From the NCBI GenBank assembly GCA_019119815.1, contig DWWH01000074.1, forward strand, positions 1 to 44,140: a stretch of 44,140 bases of DNA, read 5' to 3'. Numbering within the stretch: the stretch's first letter is position 1; each line of letters starts with the position of its first letter. Positions 30,002 through 39,544 of the stretch are shown one piece after another. The position numbers were made by a program, and so were the translations under genes. The notes beneath the pieces are model-generated. The model was not told where the DNA came from. It ran no database searches and saw nothing but the letters and a program-made list of their open reading frames with translations. The DNA comes from Candidatus Eisenbergiella intestinipullorum (GTDB lineage: Bacteria; Bacillota; Clostridia; Lachnospirales; Lachnospiraceae).

Positions 30002-31468
30002 ATGAGAATGAAAATAAGAACACGTTTTGCACCCAGTCCCACGGGCAGAATGCACGTGGGAAATCTGCGCACCGCGCTGTACGCGTACCTGATCGCCAAG
30101 CATGAAGGCGGGGATTTCATCCTGCGCATCGAGGATACGGACCAGGAAAGATATGTGGAGGGGGCCGTGGACATCATCTACAGGACCCTGAAGAGCACGG
30201 GGTTAGTCCATGACGAGGGGCCGGACAGAGACGGCGGCGTAGGCCCTTATGTGCAGAGCGAACGCCAGAAGCAGGGCATTTATCTGGAATATGCCAAAAA
30301 GCTGATCGAAAAGGGAGAGGCCTATTACTGCTTCTGCGATAAGGAGCGCCTTGCCACGCTCACCCGTACCGTCGCGGGGAAGGAGATCAACGTCTATGAC
30401 AAGCACTGCCTGCATCTGTCGAAAGAAGAGGTGGAAGCAAAGCTTGCGGCGGGCGTGCCCTACGTGATCCGCCAGAACAATCCGACGGAAGGGACCACCA
30501 CCTTCCACGATGAGATCTATGGAGACATCACGGTGGAAAACGCGGAGCTGGACGACATGATCCTCATCAAGTCCGACGGCTATCCCACCTACAATTTCGC
30601 CAACGTGGTGGACGACCATCTCATGGGAATCACCCATGTGGTGCGGGGAAATGAATATCTTTCCTCCTCACCCAAGTACAACCGTCTGTATGAGGCCTTC
30701 GGCTGGGAGGTGCCCGTCTATGTGCACTGCCCGCTGATCACGGATGAGGAGCATCATAAGCTGTCCAAGCGCTGCGGCCATTCCTCCTATGAGGACCTTC
30801 TGGAGCAGGGCTTTCTGACCGAGGCCATCGTGAATTTCGTGGCCCTTCTCGGCTGGAGCCCGGAGAATAATCAGGAGATCATGACCATGGACGAGCTGAT
30901 CCGGGAATTTGACTACCATCATATCTCCAAATCCCCGGCGGTGTTCGATTACACCAAGCTGAAATGGATGAACGGCGAATACATCAAGGCCATGGATTTT
31001 GACCGCTTCTATGAGATGGCGGAGCCCTGGCTGAAGCAGGCGATCCATAAGGATCTGGATCTGAAGAAAATCGCGGGAATGGTCAAGACCAGGATCGAGA
31101 TTTTCCCGGACATCGTGGATATGGTGGACTTCTTTGAGAAGCTTCCGGAATACGACGTATCCATGTATGCGCATAAGAAAATGAAAACCACGCAGGAATC
31201 CTCCCTGGAGGTGCTTGCCGAGGTGCTTCCCCTTCTGGAGGAGCAGGAGGACTACTCCAACGATGCCCTCTATGCCGCGCTCCTTTCCTACGTGGAGAAA
31301 AAGGGCTGTAAGAACGGCTACGTGATGTGGCCCATCCGTACCGCCGTGTCCGGCAGGCAGATGACCCCCGCCGGCGCCACGGAGATCATGGAGATTCTGG
31401 GAAAGGAAGAGTCCCTTGCGCGCATCCGTACCGGAATCCGGATGCTGCAGGACAGCCTGCATGGCTGA
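30002..31468 (+). CDS. gltX: glutamyl-tRNA synthetase
   Basis: Charges tRNA-Glu (and possibly tRNA-Gln if the cell uses the amidotransferase route). It has 488 residues. The class I signatures are [20 protein letters not shown] (HIGH-type, HVGN) and [10 protein letters not shown] (KMSKS-type). [11 protein letters not shown] and [20 protein letters not shown] complete the active site. The C-terminal anticodon domain is present. AAAGGAACCG precedes ATG 30002; an ATG at 30008 is less likely. The last 8 bases overlap the helicase start. Confidence 0.96.
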   Translation: MRMKIRTRFAPSPTGRMHVGNLRTALYAYLIAKHEGGDFILRIEDTDQERYVEGAVDIIYRTLKSTGLVHDEGPDRDGGVGPYVQSERQKQGIYLEYAKKLIEKGEAYYCFCDKERLATLTRTVAGKEINVYDKHCLHLSKEEVEAKLAAGVPYVIRQNNPTEGTTTFHDEIYGDITVENAELDDMILIKSDGYPTYNFANVVDDHLMGITHVVRGNEYLSSSPKYNRLYEAFGWEVPVYVHCPLITDEEHHKLSKRCGHSSYEDLLEQGFLTEAIVNFVALLGWSPENNQEIMTMDELIREFDYHHISKSPAVFDYTKLKWMNGEYIKAMDFDRFYEMAEPWLKQAIHKDLDLKKIAGMVKTRIEIFPDIVDMVDFFEKLPEYDVSMYAHKKMKTTQESSLEVLAEVLPLLEEQEDYSNDALYAALLSYVEKKGCKNGYVMWPIRTAVSGRQMTPAGATEIMEILGKEESLARIRTGIRMLQDSLHG

Positions 31469-33299
31469 TCCCGGTCAGTCCAATCCCGGCCAGGCCAGCG
31501 CCATTTCCCATCGGGACGGGCCCATGCTGGTTCTGGCAGGGCCCGGCTCCGGAAAGACCTATACCATCACGCAGCGCATCCGCTGCCTGATCGAAGAGGG
31601 CGGGGCCGAGCCGGAATCCATTCTGGTCATCACCTTTACCAGGGCGGCTGCCGATGAAATGAAGAGCAGATTCTTCCGCCTGACGGAAGGGAAGTTCTAT
31701 CCGGTGAACTTCGGAACCTTCCACGCTGTCTATTATCACATTCTGAAAAACGCTTATCATTACCATTCCGGTAATATTTTATCCGAACATGAAAAAAGAG
31801 AACTGCTGAAAACGGTCCTTCTGCGGACAAACGGGCTTCCCTGCCTGGAAGACGAGGAAGCGGAAATGCTGCTGAACCAGATCAGCCGGTATAAAAATGA
31901 CGGCTGTCCGGCAGATGTCTCGAAAAGCCTGGGAGATACCTGCGCCCTGCGGCCGGAGCAGTTTGCCTTCCTTTATCAGGCCTACAGCCGGGAAGCCAGG
32001 GAAAGAAGAAAGCTGGATTTTGACGACATGGTACTGGGCTGCCGGGAGCTTTTTCTGCAATATCCCGCTGTCCTTGCGGCCTGGCAGAAAAAATTCCGGT
32101 ATATTCTGGTGGATGAATTTCAGGACATCAACGCCATGCAGTATGAGGTCCTGCGCATGCTGGCCCTGCCGGAAAACAACCTGTTCGTGGTGGGGGATGA
32201 CGATCAGTCCATTTATGCCTTCCGAGGCGCAAGGCCGGAGCTGATGCTGAACTTTGAACGGGACTATCCGGATGCGAAGCGGGTGGAGCTTTCCGTCAAT
32301 TACCGGAGTACTCCGGAGATCCTCTCCTGTGCGGGAAAGCTGATCCGTGTCAACAAAAATCGTTTTGAAAAGAAGAGCAGGGCGGCGTCCGGGCATGGAG
32401 AGGCGGTCCGTTTTCTGGGTTTTGAGGACCGGGAGGCTCAGAATGAGAGGATCGCGCAGGAGCTTCTGAAGGCCGGGGAGGAAAGGGGGAGCTCCGCCGT
32501 CATTTTCAGGACCAACCGGGATGCAGGCGAGCTGGCGGAGCTTCTTCTGAAAAAAGGAGTCCCCTTCTGGATGAAGGAAAAGCTGAAAAGCCCTTATCGG
32601 GGACGGGCTGCCGCAGACCTTCGGGCCTATCTTTCCTTTGCCTTCGGCGGACAGAAACGGTCGGATTTCCTGCGCATCATGAACCGGCCGAAGCGCTATC
32701 TGTCCCGTTCGGCGCTGGACCTGGAGCAGGTGGATCTGGAACGGCTGAAAGCCAGGTACCGGGATAAGCCTTATATGCAGGAGATCCTCAGAAAGCTGCA
32801 GATGGATCTGGCGCGCCTGCGTCGGATGGATCTTTATGCTGCCGTCAACTATATCCGGAGGGGGATGGGGTATGAGGAATATCTGAAGCAGGCGGCCATG
32901 GAGGAGCACCTCAGCCTGAAAGAACTGCGCGCACAGGCGGACTGGTTCCAGAAGCAGGTGAAGGAATATGCTGTCTTGGAGGACCTGGAGGAACACATCC
33001 TCTTCTTTGAAAGGGAGCTGGAAAGCGCGGCTGCCAAAAGGCCTGGGGCGGACTGCGTCAGCCTTCTGACCATGCATGCTTCCAAAGGCTTGGAATATGA
33101 TACCGTCTATCTTCCCGACTGCAACGAGGGGATCATCCCTCATAAGAAAAGCATGAGAGGGGAGGAGGTGGAGGAGGAGAGAAGAATGTTCTATGTAGCC
33201 ATGACACGCGCAAGAAAACGGCTCACCCTTTCCTGGGTGGCCGGAACGAAAGAGGAACCGGGCTTTCTCTCCCGGTTCCTCAGTGATCTCGAAGTCTGA
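31461..33299 (+). CDS. UvrD/Rep-family ATP-dependent DNA helicase
   Basis: A 612-residue superfamily 1A helicase, shorter than PcrA/UvrD (~720-750). ATG 31461 overlaps gltX and has only AGGA as SD, so coupling to gltX translation is likely. Motifs are Q region [22 protein letters not shown] (I), [15 protein letters not shown] (Ia), [28 protein letters not shown] (II), [15 protein letters not shown] (III), [14 protein letters not shown] (IV), [18 protein letters not shown] (V) and [19 protein letters not shown] (VI). The 2B insert is small. Role in repair or replication restart is inferred from family. Confidence 0.92.
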   Translation: MADPGQSNPGQASAISHRDGPMLVLAGPGSGKTYTITQRIRCLIEEGGAEPESILVITFTRAAADEMKSRFFRLTEGKFYPVNFGTFHAVYYHILKNAYHYHSGNILSEHEKRELLKTVLLRTNGLPCLEDEEAEMLLNQISRYKNDGCPADVSKSLGDTCALRPEQFAFLYQAYSREARERRKLDFDDMVLGCRELFLQYPAVLAAWQKKFRYILVDEFQDINAMQYEVLRMLALPENNLFVVGDDDQSIYAFRGARPELMLNFERDYPDAKRVELSVNYRSTPEILSCAGKLIRVNKNRFEKKSRAASGHGEAVRFLGFEDREAQNERIAQELLKAGEERGSSAVIFRTNRDAGELAELLLKKGVPFWMKEKLKSPYRGRAAADLRAYLSFAFGGQKRSDFLRIMNRPKRYLSRSALDLEQVDLERLKARYRDKPYMQEILRKLQMDLARLRRMDLYAAVNYIRRGMGYEEYLKQAAMEEHLSLKELRAQADWFQKQVKEYAVLEDLEEHILFFERELESAAAKRPGADCVSLLTMHASKGLEYDTVYLPDCNEGIIPHKKSMRGEEVEEERRMFYVAMTRARKRLTLSWVAGTKEEPGFLSRFLSDLEV

Positions 33300-33302
33300 A
33301 AT

Positions 33303-33343
33303 TTTCCGGCTCCCTGAGATCCTCCGGCCCTGAAAGCCGGAAA
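33303..33343. terminator. hairpin between convergent genes (weak bidirectional terminator candidate)
   Basis: TTTCCGGCT (33303-33311) pairs with AGCCGGAAA (33335-33343); an inner CCGGC...GCCGG alternative exists. There is no proper T-run on either strand. Confidence 0.4.
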
Positions 33344-33372
33344 TCCTTTGAAGCGCACGCGGCGCCGGAGCC

Positions 33373-33711
33373 TTATTCCTCCTCCGGCCCGATCAGCTCG
33401 TCAAATTCGCAGTTGTCCAGATATTCGTCAAAGGCGTCCGCCACGATCTCATATTCCGCATCGTCCTCGATGTAACGAAGCTCCGGCTCCTCATTGGGAT
33501 CCTCCTCGTTTTCCGAATAGCCGTAAAACCAGACCTCTCCGTCCTCATTGTTGCCGGATTCGTCCAGGGGAAGGAGCACGATATAATTTTTCCCCTCCAC
33601 CTCCAGGATCGTGATGACGGCGCAGTTGACTGTGGTGCCGTCGTCCAGCTCCAGCTCCACGCTCATTTCCTCTTCCGGCTCGCCTGACGGCTTCCTGTAA
33701 TCGCTGCTCAT
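33373..33711 (-). CDS. DUF1292 family acidic protein
   Basis: The only clear minus-strand gene. It has 112 residues. The start codon at 33711-33709 is preceded by a perfect GGAGG (complement of 33719-33723). The DUF1292/YrzB-type core is SVELELDDGTTVNCAVITILEVEGKNYIVLLPL followed by GEVWFYGYSE. The C-terminal half is strongly acidic (many Glu/Asp). Function in the family is unknown. The longer open frame upstream is not coding-like. It is convergent with the helicase. Confidence 0.85.
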   Translation of the reverse strand: MSSDYRKPSGEPEEEMSVELELDDGTTVNCAVITILEVEGKNYIVLLPLDESGNNEDGEVWFYGYSENEEDPNEEPELRYIEDDAEYEIVADAFDEYLDNCEFDELIGPEEE

Positions 33712-34111
33712 AAAAAACCTCCGTATCAGTAGAATTGAAGTAAAATGAAACTTTCCGGCGGGGCTTCCCGCTCTGCGGACAGTATAGCATAAAGACAGGG
33801 TTTGGGCAAATACGGATTTTGCCCGGATTTTTTCGGACGGGGTACGACAGCCGGAAAAAGGCAGCTGTCCGCTCCGTTTCAGATCAGCGATAGTTTTCGT
33901 ACAAAATAACAGTAGATACCTGCTCCTGTGAACGTTAAAATACGTTTGGACAACTTCTGACTGCCCGACAGGTCCGTCTTGCGGCGGGCTTTTTTCAGGG
34001 GAAGCGAGAGGGGTCGGCACGGATCATGGAAGCCGTGCCGGAGGCGGCCTGCGCCGTCCTTACAGAAATGCAATGCCGCCTGCGGCGGCAAAGAAGGAGG
34101 AAGACACAGAA
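33712..34111. other. 400-base divergent gap with hairpins
   Basis: Apart from the minus-strand promoter it holds three features on the plus strand. A GCCCG...CGGGC stem with a run of T at 33963-33995 looks like a terminator or attenuator before the HTH gene. A hairpin CGGCACGG (34015-34022) / CCGTGCCG (34033-34040) follows. The repeat CAATGCCGCCTGCGGC is at 34071-34086 just before the SD. No convincing plus-strand promoter was found. Confidence 0.5.
33781..33809 (-). promoter_or_regulatory. sigma-A promoter for the DUF1292 gene
   Basis: On the minus strand, TTGCCC, 17 bases, TATACT, 69 bases before the start codon. Confidence 0.65.
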
Positions 34112-35524
34112 ATGAGCGACTTTTCGGAAAAGCTGTCACAGGAGATCAAAAATACCAATAAACCCCTGCGGTATCTGGCGGAGGCGAGCGGACTGCAGCT
34201 TGACTACATTTCCAAGATGAGCCGGGGAAAACGGCTTCCGCAGGATGAGGAAAAGCTGAAAAGGCTGCTGGATGCCATGGAATGCGTGCTGCGTACCAGA
34301 GAGATCCTTCTGCAGCTTTACCGACAGGAAAAGATGGGGAAGGCACAGTGGGGCTGCATGCAGGAACTGATCCGCATCATTGAGCAGGACGTTCCGGAAG
34401 AGAAAGCAGAGGGAAAACGTTTTCCCGGGCTTTCGGGAGAGGAGCAAAGGGTAGTAAGCCAGGGGGAGGTTTTCCGCTTTCTGGAAAGGATGCTTGCGGG
34501 CAATGAGAACGGCCTGATCCGGATCTGGACCGCGTCGGCCGGACCGGAGGCGATGGAGAGACTGATGCAGATGATCGGCAGGACATCCTGCGGGACGCTG
34601 GAGCATCTGTTTCCTCTGTGGCAGAACCGGCAGGAGGAGGACTCTCTGGAAAATCTCCGCCGCCTGAGAGTGATCAAACCGGCTGTTCTGTATGACGGGT
34701 ATCACCCCTTCTTTTATTATCTGAAAAATCCGGGAGAAAATTCCATTGGACTTTTTCCGAACTGGTTCCTGTCCGGGGACAGAGCACTGGGGGTTAATGA
34801 TACCATGGACTGCGGGATCATACTGACAGAAAGGAGTCAGGTGGAAGCCATGCAGGAGGAATTTCGGAAGAAAAGGCGGATGGCGAAGGCCCTCATAAGC
34901 CGTTCCGGCATTGCAGAATATATGGATAAAGTAAATCTGATGATGAATACCGGCTATGTGACCCGGAATTATTATATTGAACAGTCTCCCTGCCTGCTGC
35001 ATCTGATCCCGTTAAGTGTTCTGAAGGAACACATTCTGATCGGCGGAGAACAGAGAGAGGAGCTGATGCGTTCGATCCAGCTGCGGACCATGCACATGCA
35101 GAAGGAGGATATGGTCCATATTTTTTCCATGGAAGGATTGCGTTATCTGATGGAGGAGGGGAGGATAACCGGCTATCCGGACGCCCTTTACCGGCCGCTG
35201 GAAGGACCCATGAGAACCTGGCTCCTGAAACGGTATTACCAGTACATCCAGAATACTCCCCATTCCTGCATCTGCGTCCGGGAGGACTGCATCAGGCTTC
35301 CCCGGCATATGTCCATCGTATCCAGCTCAAACGTGGACAACGGCATTGCGTTCTGGAACAGTACCCGGAACGGCCTTCGGTATTATCAGATGATGGAAGC
35401 CGGCATTTCTCAGAAGCTGTATGATTTCTGCCGGTTTCTGGAGGAGGGAAATATGGCGTTTTCCTGTGAAGAGACGCTGGAATTGATCGGAAATTTGATC
35501 GTGGAATACGGGGGTGTGCTGTAG
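34112..35524 (+). CDS. HTH-domain protein of unknown function
   Basis: A 470-residue protein. ATG 34112 has AAGGAGG 11 bases upstream. The N-terminal ~60 residues fit an XRE-like helix-turn-helix (LRYLAEASGLQLDYISKMSRGKRLPQDEEKLKRLLDAM). The remaining ~400 residues match no family I recognise. They include YDGYHPFFYYLKNPG, a GIILTERSQVEAMQEEFRKKRR helix, and VSSSNVDNGIAFWN, suggesting a large ligand- or partner-binding domain. No membrane helix is evident. It begins a run of four same-strand genes of unknown role. It may be a regulator of that block. Confidence 0.75.
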   Translation: MSDFSEKLSQEIKNTNKPLRYLAEASGLQLDYISKMSRGKRLPQDEEKLKRLLDAMECVLRTREILLQLYRQEKMGKAQWGCMQELIRIIEQDVPEEKAEGKRFPGLSGEEQRVVSQGEVFRFLERMLAGNENGLIRIWTASAGPEAMERLMQMIGRTSCGTLEHLFPLWQNRQEEDSLENLRRLRVIKPAVLYDGYHPFFYYLKNPGENSIGLFPNWFLSGDRALGVNDTMDCGIILTERSQVEAMQEEFRKKRRMAKALISRSGIAEYMDKVNLMMNTGYVTRNYYIEQSPCLLHLIPLSVLKEHILIGGEQREELMRSIQLRTMHMQKEDMVHIFSMEGLRYLMEEGRITGYPDALYRPLEGPMRTWLLKRYYQYIQNTPHSCICVREDCIRLPRHMSIVSSSNVDNGIAFWNSTRNGLRYYQMMEAGISQKLYDFCRFLEEGNMAFSCEETLELIGNLIVEYGGVL

Positions 35525-35617
35525 ACGGTTTTTTGTCTAATTTTCGTGCCTAAAGGGAAATGGAAAAATCTGCATGCTAAGATAAGGACGTTGGCAAAAA
35601 ACAGAGGAGGGAGAGTG

Positions 35618-36508
35618 GTGAATATGGTGTCTGGCGCGGGAAGTATTCCTGTTTCCGTGACCCCTGACGGAAGGATAATGGAACGGTCGGAGGTGGTGGA
35701 GTATCTGAAGGCGCTTTCTCAGCACATCCTGATCCGGATGAAGCTGGAAGAAGAGCTGGAAGGACTTCGCAGTCAGCTCGCGGAAGCAACAAAGGAGGAG
35801 CCCGAAAAGCAGATTACGGCGCCGGAACCGGATCCGCCGCTGAAGGAATCCTACCCTATTCTCACCCTGATCGTGGTTCCGCTCGGTATTCTGTTCTTTC
35901 TGTTTTCGGATTATCCGGCGGCACAGAAGGCCGGGGGCGTGGCTGTCATCACAGCAGCTCTGCTGTTCAGCCTGTTCAGACACAGACGGGCCAATGAAAG
36001 GGCACAGAGGGAATGGGAGGAACAGCGGGCAGCCTGGGAAAAGGAGACGGAGCGCGTCCGGAATCTGAACAGCGCGGTGAGCACGCAGGATACGCCGGAG
36101 GTAGTCAGTCTGAAGGAACAGATGGGCCGGACGGAGGACGCCTGTGAAAGGATCTGCACCTCCATGCAGGGCCTGGAGGAGCAGAACGTACTGGCTCCCG
36201 GCTACAGGGAGGGAGTGATTCCCTGTGTCCTGTACGGTTTTTTCCTGGACGGAAGAGCAAATACGCTGTCAGAGGCAATCAATCTGTTTCATGAAGAGAT
36301 GCATCGGAAAAACCAGGAGGAGAACCAGCTTCGGATTCAGGAGGAGATCCGAATGCACCAGGATGCCCTGATGCGTCAGCAGAATCTGAACGCGGCCAGA
36401 CTTTCCGCTCAGATCGAAGATGCGAAAAATGAAATAGAACTGCAGGGAATGATGAATTCCCTGTATACCGCAGACATGATCCGCCTTTTATGGAAGGAGC
36501 TGCGGTAG
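35618..36508 (+). CDS. membrane protein with flanking coiled coils, unknown function
   Basis: A 296-residue protein from GTG 35618, 7 bases after AGGAGG; ATG 35624 is an alternative. Two adjacent hydrophobic segments, PILTLIVVPLGILFFLF and GGVAVITAALLFSLF (near residues 82-98 and 107-122), form a membrane hairpin. Both ends are then likely cytoplasmic. Before it is a short coiled coil (LKLEEELEGLRSQLAEAT-like), and after it long charged helices (RAQREWEEQRAAWEKETERV; NQEENQLRIQEEIRMHQDALMRQQN). No family was recognised. It lies 93 bases after the HTH gene. Confidence 0.65.
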   Translation: MNMVSGAGSIPVSVTPDGRIMERSEVVEYLKALSQHILIRMKLEEELEGLRSQLAEATKEEPEKQITAPEPDPPLKESYPILTLIVVPLGILFFLFSDYPAAQKAGGVAVITAALLFSLFRHRRANERAQREWEEQRAAWEKETERVRNLNSAVSTQDTPEVVSLKEQMGRTEDACERICTSMQGLEEQNVLAPGYREGVIPCVLYGFFLDGRANTLSEAINLFHEEMHRKNQEENQLRIQEEIRMHQDALMRQQNLNAARLSAQIEDAKNEIELQGMMNSLYTADMIRLLWKELR

Positions 36509-36593
36509 TGCGGACAGGTCCGGCAGCGGTACGCTGCATTTATATGAAAAAATTCAGATCGATTCAGAAAAAAGAGCAGGGAGGAAAAAGAAA

Positions 36594-37031
36594 ATGTCAG
36601 CTTATCTTTGTATTACGGTACATAACGCATACGGGCCGGGAGTTTCCTCGTCCGTATCCGGTATTCGGGATATGTTTGAAACGAAATATTTTGTCTATCT
36701 GTATGTGGACGAGGAGGAGCCGGTCAAGCTCCGGGCTGCCCGGCAGCCCTATCGGATCCCCGTAGAACCGGGGGCGCATACCGTGATCATTACCAGAAAG
36801 CCCATTGGAAAGACCGGCTTGTCCGATGTGGTAAACACCGTTACCGGCGGGGTGATCGGAGGAACAGTCCTGGGAGGTATGGGAGCTGCGCTGGGAGCAC
36901 ATCTGGGTGAAAAAGCGGTAAAGGAGGACTCCCTGAAAAACGCCCAGGTACTGGAATTCCATGAAGGAGAAATCATTTCCTGTGAGGTGAAGGCCGATTT
37001 CAGGGGAATGCCGAAGGTACAGTGGAAATAA
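36594..37031 (+). CDS. glycine-zipper protein with PEGA-like N-terminal domain, unknown function
   Basis: A 145-residue protein with GGGAGGAAAAAGAAA before the start. The N-terminal ~80 residues are beta-rich, with YFVYLYVDEEEPVKLRA...YRIPVEPGAHTVIITRKP, resembling PEGA/DUF2846-like sandwich domains (small beta domains that often sit at surfaces). Residues ~83-105 form a glycine zipper, VTGGVIGGTVLGGMGAALGAHLGE, able to insert in membranes or oligomerise. It ends with a short beta segment. It overlaps by 10 bases a GTG that is a poor start of the next gene. Confidence 0.65.
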   Translation: MSAYLCITVHNAYGPGVSSSVSGIRDMFETKYFVYLYVDEEEPVKLRAARQPYRIPVEPGAHTVIITRKPIGKTGLSDVVNTVTGGVIGGTVLGGMGAALGAHLGEKAVKEDSLKNAQVLEFHEGEIISCEVKADFRGMPKVQWK

Positions 37032-37045
37032 AGCGGGAGCTTCAA

Positions 37046-37366
37046 ATGAAGGAGCAGATGGAAATACTGGAGAAGCTGGACCGGCTGCTGGAAGACCGCG
37101 GATGGTCAGAATACCGCCTGGCAAAGGAATGCGGTCTGTCGGAATCCACCATCGCCAATATCTACCGCAGGAACAGCGTCCCCTCTGTTGCCACGCTGCA
37201 GGCGATCTGCAGGGGATTCGGGATTTCCATGTCTCAGTTTTTTGCGGAAAACGAGATGGTGGAGCTGACGGATCAGACCCGGGAGCTGTTTCGGCTCTGG
37301 GCGACGCTCACCCGGGAACAGAAAAATTGTATTCTGGAGGTGATCCGCCTTTTCGGCCGGAAATAG
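37046..37366 (+). CDS. XRE-family transcriptional regulator
   Basis: A 106-residue protein. ATG 37046 follows GGGAGC (modest SD); GTG 37022 and ATG 37058 are alternatives. The HTH is WSEYRLAKECGLSESTIANIYRRNSVPSVATLQAICRGFGISMSQFF, a textbook lambda-repressor-type domain. A C-terminal helix (TDQTRELFRLWATLTREQKNCILEVIRLF) is probably for dimerisation. It closes the unknown block and may control it. Confidence 0.88.
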   Translation: MKEQMEILEKLDRLLEDRGWSEYRLAKECGLSESTIANIYRRNSVPSVATLQAICRGFGISMSQFFAENEMVELTDQTRELFRLWATLTREQKNCILEVIRLFGRK

Positions 37367-37446
37367 AAAACAGGAAGAATAGAGGCAGGCCGCCGTGACG
37401 GTCCGAGATTAAGGCGTTAATTTTTTCTGGCACCCTATCTGCTGAT

Positions 37447-37456
37447 ATGGTATAAT
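37447..37456 (+). promoter_or_regulatory. extended -10 promoter for the GH13-like gene
   Basis: TGGTATAAT (37448-37456) is a consensus extended -10, 42 bases before the start. The -35 at 17 bases (TGGCAC) is weak. Confidence 0.6.
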
Positions 37457-37497
37457 ATCTATGCTTTACTTGTACCGCCTGAAACAAGGAACAGGAG

Positions 37498-39525
37498 ATG
37501 AATACCATGACAAGACAGCAGTTTAAGACCTATCCTGGAGTACCTTATCCGATGGGCGTATCCATGACCTCCGGCGGAAGGATGAATTTCGCGGCAGACC
37601 TTCATACAAAGGAGGAGTGCGGCGTGCTTCTGTATCTGGACCGGGGAGCGCCGGTGCGCCTTCCCTTTCATATGGGAAAAAAAGTGGGCAATATATACTG
37701 CCTGCAGGTGGACGGCCTGGCAGACAGAGATTTCAAATATAATTTTTACGCGGGAGACGAGGTCATCACCGACCCGTATGCCGCTGTGATCTATGGAAAT
37801 GAAAAATGGGGGAGGCGTACAGATCCCGCGCTGAAGGGAGGAATCATCAGGAGCGGCTATGACTGGGGAGAGGACCGTTTTCCCATGACACCCCTTTCGG
37901 AGAGCCTTCTGTACCTTCTGCATGTGAGAGGATTTACCCGCCATGCAAGCTCCGGCGTGAAAAACCGGGGGACCTTCGCGGGGATCGCGGAGAAGATTCC
38001 TTATCTGAAGGAGCTGGGGATCACGGCTGTGGAGCTGATGCCTGCCTGCGAATTTCTGGAGCTGGAGAAGGAAAAGCTGCCGGAGCCTTCCATGGAGGAG
38101 GCAAAGAAGCGTTATAGGGAGGATCCGGAGGCGAAGGAGACGCCCAGGATCAATTACTGGGGGTATAAAAAGGGGTATTATTTCGCTCCCAAGTTTTCCT
38201 ACGCGGCGTCCGGGCGTCCGGCGGAGGAGTTCCGGGATCTGGTGAAGGCGCTTCACGCGGAAGGGATCGAGCTGATCATGCAGTTCTATTTTCCTCCTTC
38301 CGTCAAGCAGGCCTATATCCTGGAGGTGCTGCGCTACTGGGTTCTGGAATATCATGTGGACGGGTTTCACCTGCTGGGTGTCCGGGTTCCCATGGAGCTT
38401 CTCGCCACGGAGCCGATGCTGGGGAATACCAAGCTGTTTTATGAGGATGTCCCCTGCGGCGAGATCTATGAAGGCAGTGAGGCGCCGGTTTACAAGAATC
38501 TGGCATATTACAATGACAGCTTCCTCTATCCCATGCGCGGCTTTTTAAAGGGAGACGAGAACATGCTGCCTCAGGTGCTTTTCTGCCTGAAGCGTAACCC
38601 CGTACAGGCGGGCGTCATAAATTATATTACCAATTATTCCGGCTTCAGTCTGGCCGATTTGGTGTCGTATGACTCGAAGCACAACGAGGATAACGGGGAG
38701 GACAACAGGGACGGCAGCGACAGCAATTTTAGCTGGAACTGCGGCTGTGAGGGAAAGACCCGCAGAAAAGCGGTGCTGAGGCTCAGAAAAAGACAGATGA
38801 AGAACGCCATGCTGCTCCTGCTTACGGCACAGGGAACGCCCATGATCGTCAGCGGGGATGAATTCGGCTTCAGTCATGGAGGAAACAACAATCCCTACTG
38901 TCAGGACAACGCGGTAAACTGGCTGGACTGGAGGCTGACGGAGGAAAACCGGGATTTTCTGGAATTTGTAAAATACGCGGCGGCTCTGCGCAGGGCCCAT
39001 CCGATCCTGCACTGCCCTGAGGAACTGACCATGCTGGACTATCTTTCCTGCGGATGCCCGGATCTGTCCTACCACGGGGAGGAAGCGTGGAAGCTGAATA
39101 CGGACCGGCAGAGCCGGATTGCCGGAGTGATGTACTGCGGAAGGTATGCGAAGAAAAACCGGCAGGAAAATGACGAGTCCTTTTACATCGCCTACAACAT
39201 GCATTGGGAAGCGCACAATTTCGCGCTCCCGGCGCTGCCGGAAGGACAACGCTGGATCAGAGTCTGCGACACCTTTGAGGAAGAGCCGAAGGAAGGAGGG
39301 GCCCGGGAGCTGCCTGAGGAAGAAGGAAAAGAGACATATGTCCCCGGCCGGTCCATCCGGATCCTGATGAGCTCTCCTGCGGGCCGGACGGAAGTGCCGG
39401 AGGGAAAACAGACGGCCGGAAAGCGCAGGAAGAGAAAGACCGGCGTTCTGAAGCCGGAGAGCCTGCCGGATGCAGGAAAACCTCAGCAGCTCCGGAAAGC
39501 GGGATTGACAGACAGTGAAGAATGA
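37498..39525 (+). CDS. GlgX/isoamylase-like GH13 protein lacking key catalytic residues
   Basis: A 675-residue protein with ACAAGGAACAGGAG before the start. An N-terminal CBM48-like domain (residues ~1-120) and a GH13 barrel follow the order of glycogen debranching enzymes: LYLLHVRGFTRHASSGVKNRGTFAGIAEKIPYLKELGITAVELMP, NYWGYKKGYYFAPKFSY, LVSYDSKHNEDNGEDNRDG and GNNNPYCQDNAVNWLDW. Yet region I reads LIMQFYFPPS instead of LDVVYNHT. Region II reads GFHLLGV (L293 where GFRFDLA has the nucleophile). Region IV reads TNYSGFSL (S381 where TAHDGFTL has Asp). E316 may align with the acid/base. It is probably a non-catalytic carbohydrate-binding or regulatory protein. The Lys/Arg-rich tail is unusual. 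Confidence 0.88.
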   Translation: MNTMTRQQFKTYPGVPYPMGVSMTSGGRMNFAADLHTKEECGVLLYLDRGAPVRLPFHMGKKVGNIYCLQVDGLADRDFKYNFYAGDEVITDPYAAVIYGNEKWGRRTDPALKGGIIRSGYDWGEDRFPMTPLSESLLYLLHVRGFTRHASSGVKNRGTFAGIAEKIPYLKELGITAVELMPACEFLELEKEKLPEPSMEEAKKRYREDPEAKETPRINYWGYKKGYYFAPKFSYAASGRPAEEFRDLVKALHAEGIELIMQFYFPPSVKQAYILEVLRYWVLEYHVDGFHLLGVRVPMELLATEPMLGNTKLFYEDVPCGEIYEGSEAPVYKNLAYYNDSFLYPMRGFLKGDENMLPQVLFCLKRNPVQAGVINYITNYSGFSLADLVSYDSKHNEDNGEDNRDGSDSNFSWNCGCEGKTRRKAVLRLRKRQMKNAMLLLLTAQGTPMIVSGDEFGFSHGGNNNPYCQDNAVNWLDWRLTEENRDFLEFVKYAAALRRAHPILHCPEELTMLDYLSCGCPDLSYHGEEAWKLNTDRQSRIAGVMYCGRYAKKNRQENDESFYIAYNMHWEAHNFALPALPEGQRWIRVCDTFEEEPKEGGARELPEEEGKETYVPGRSIRILMSSPAGRTEVPEGKQTAGKRRKRKTGVLKPESLPDAGKPQQLRKAGLTDSEE

Positions 39526-39544
39526 AGGAAAAGGAGGCGGCCGC

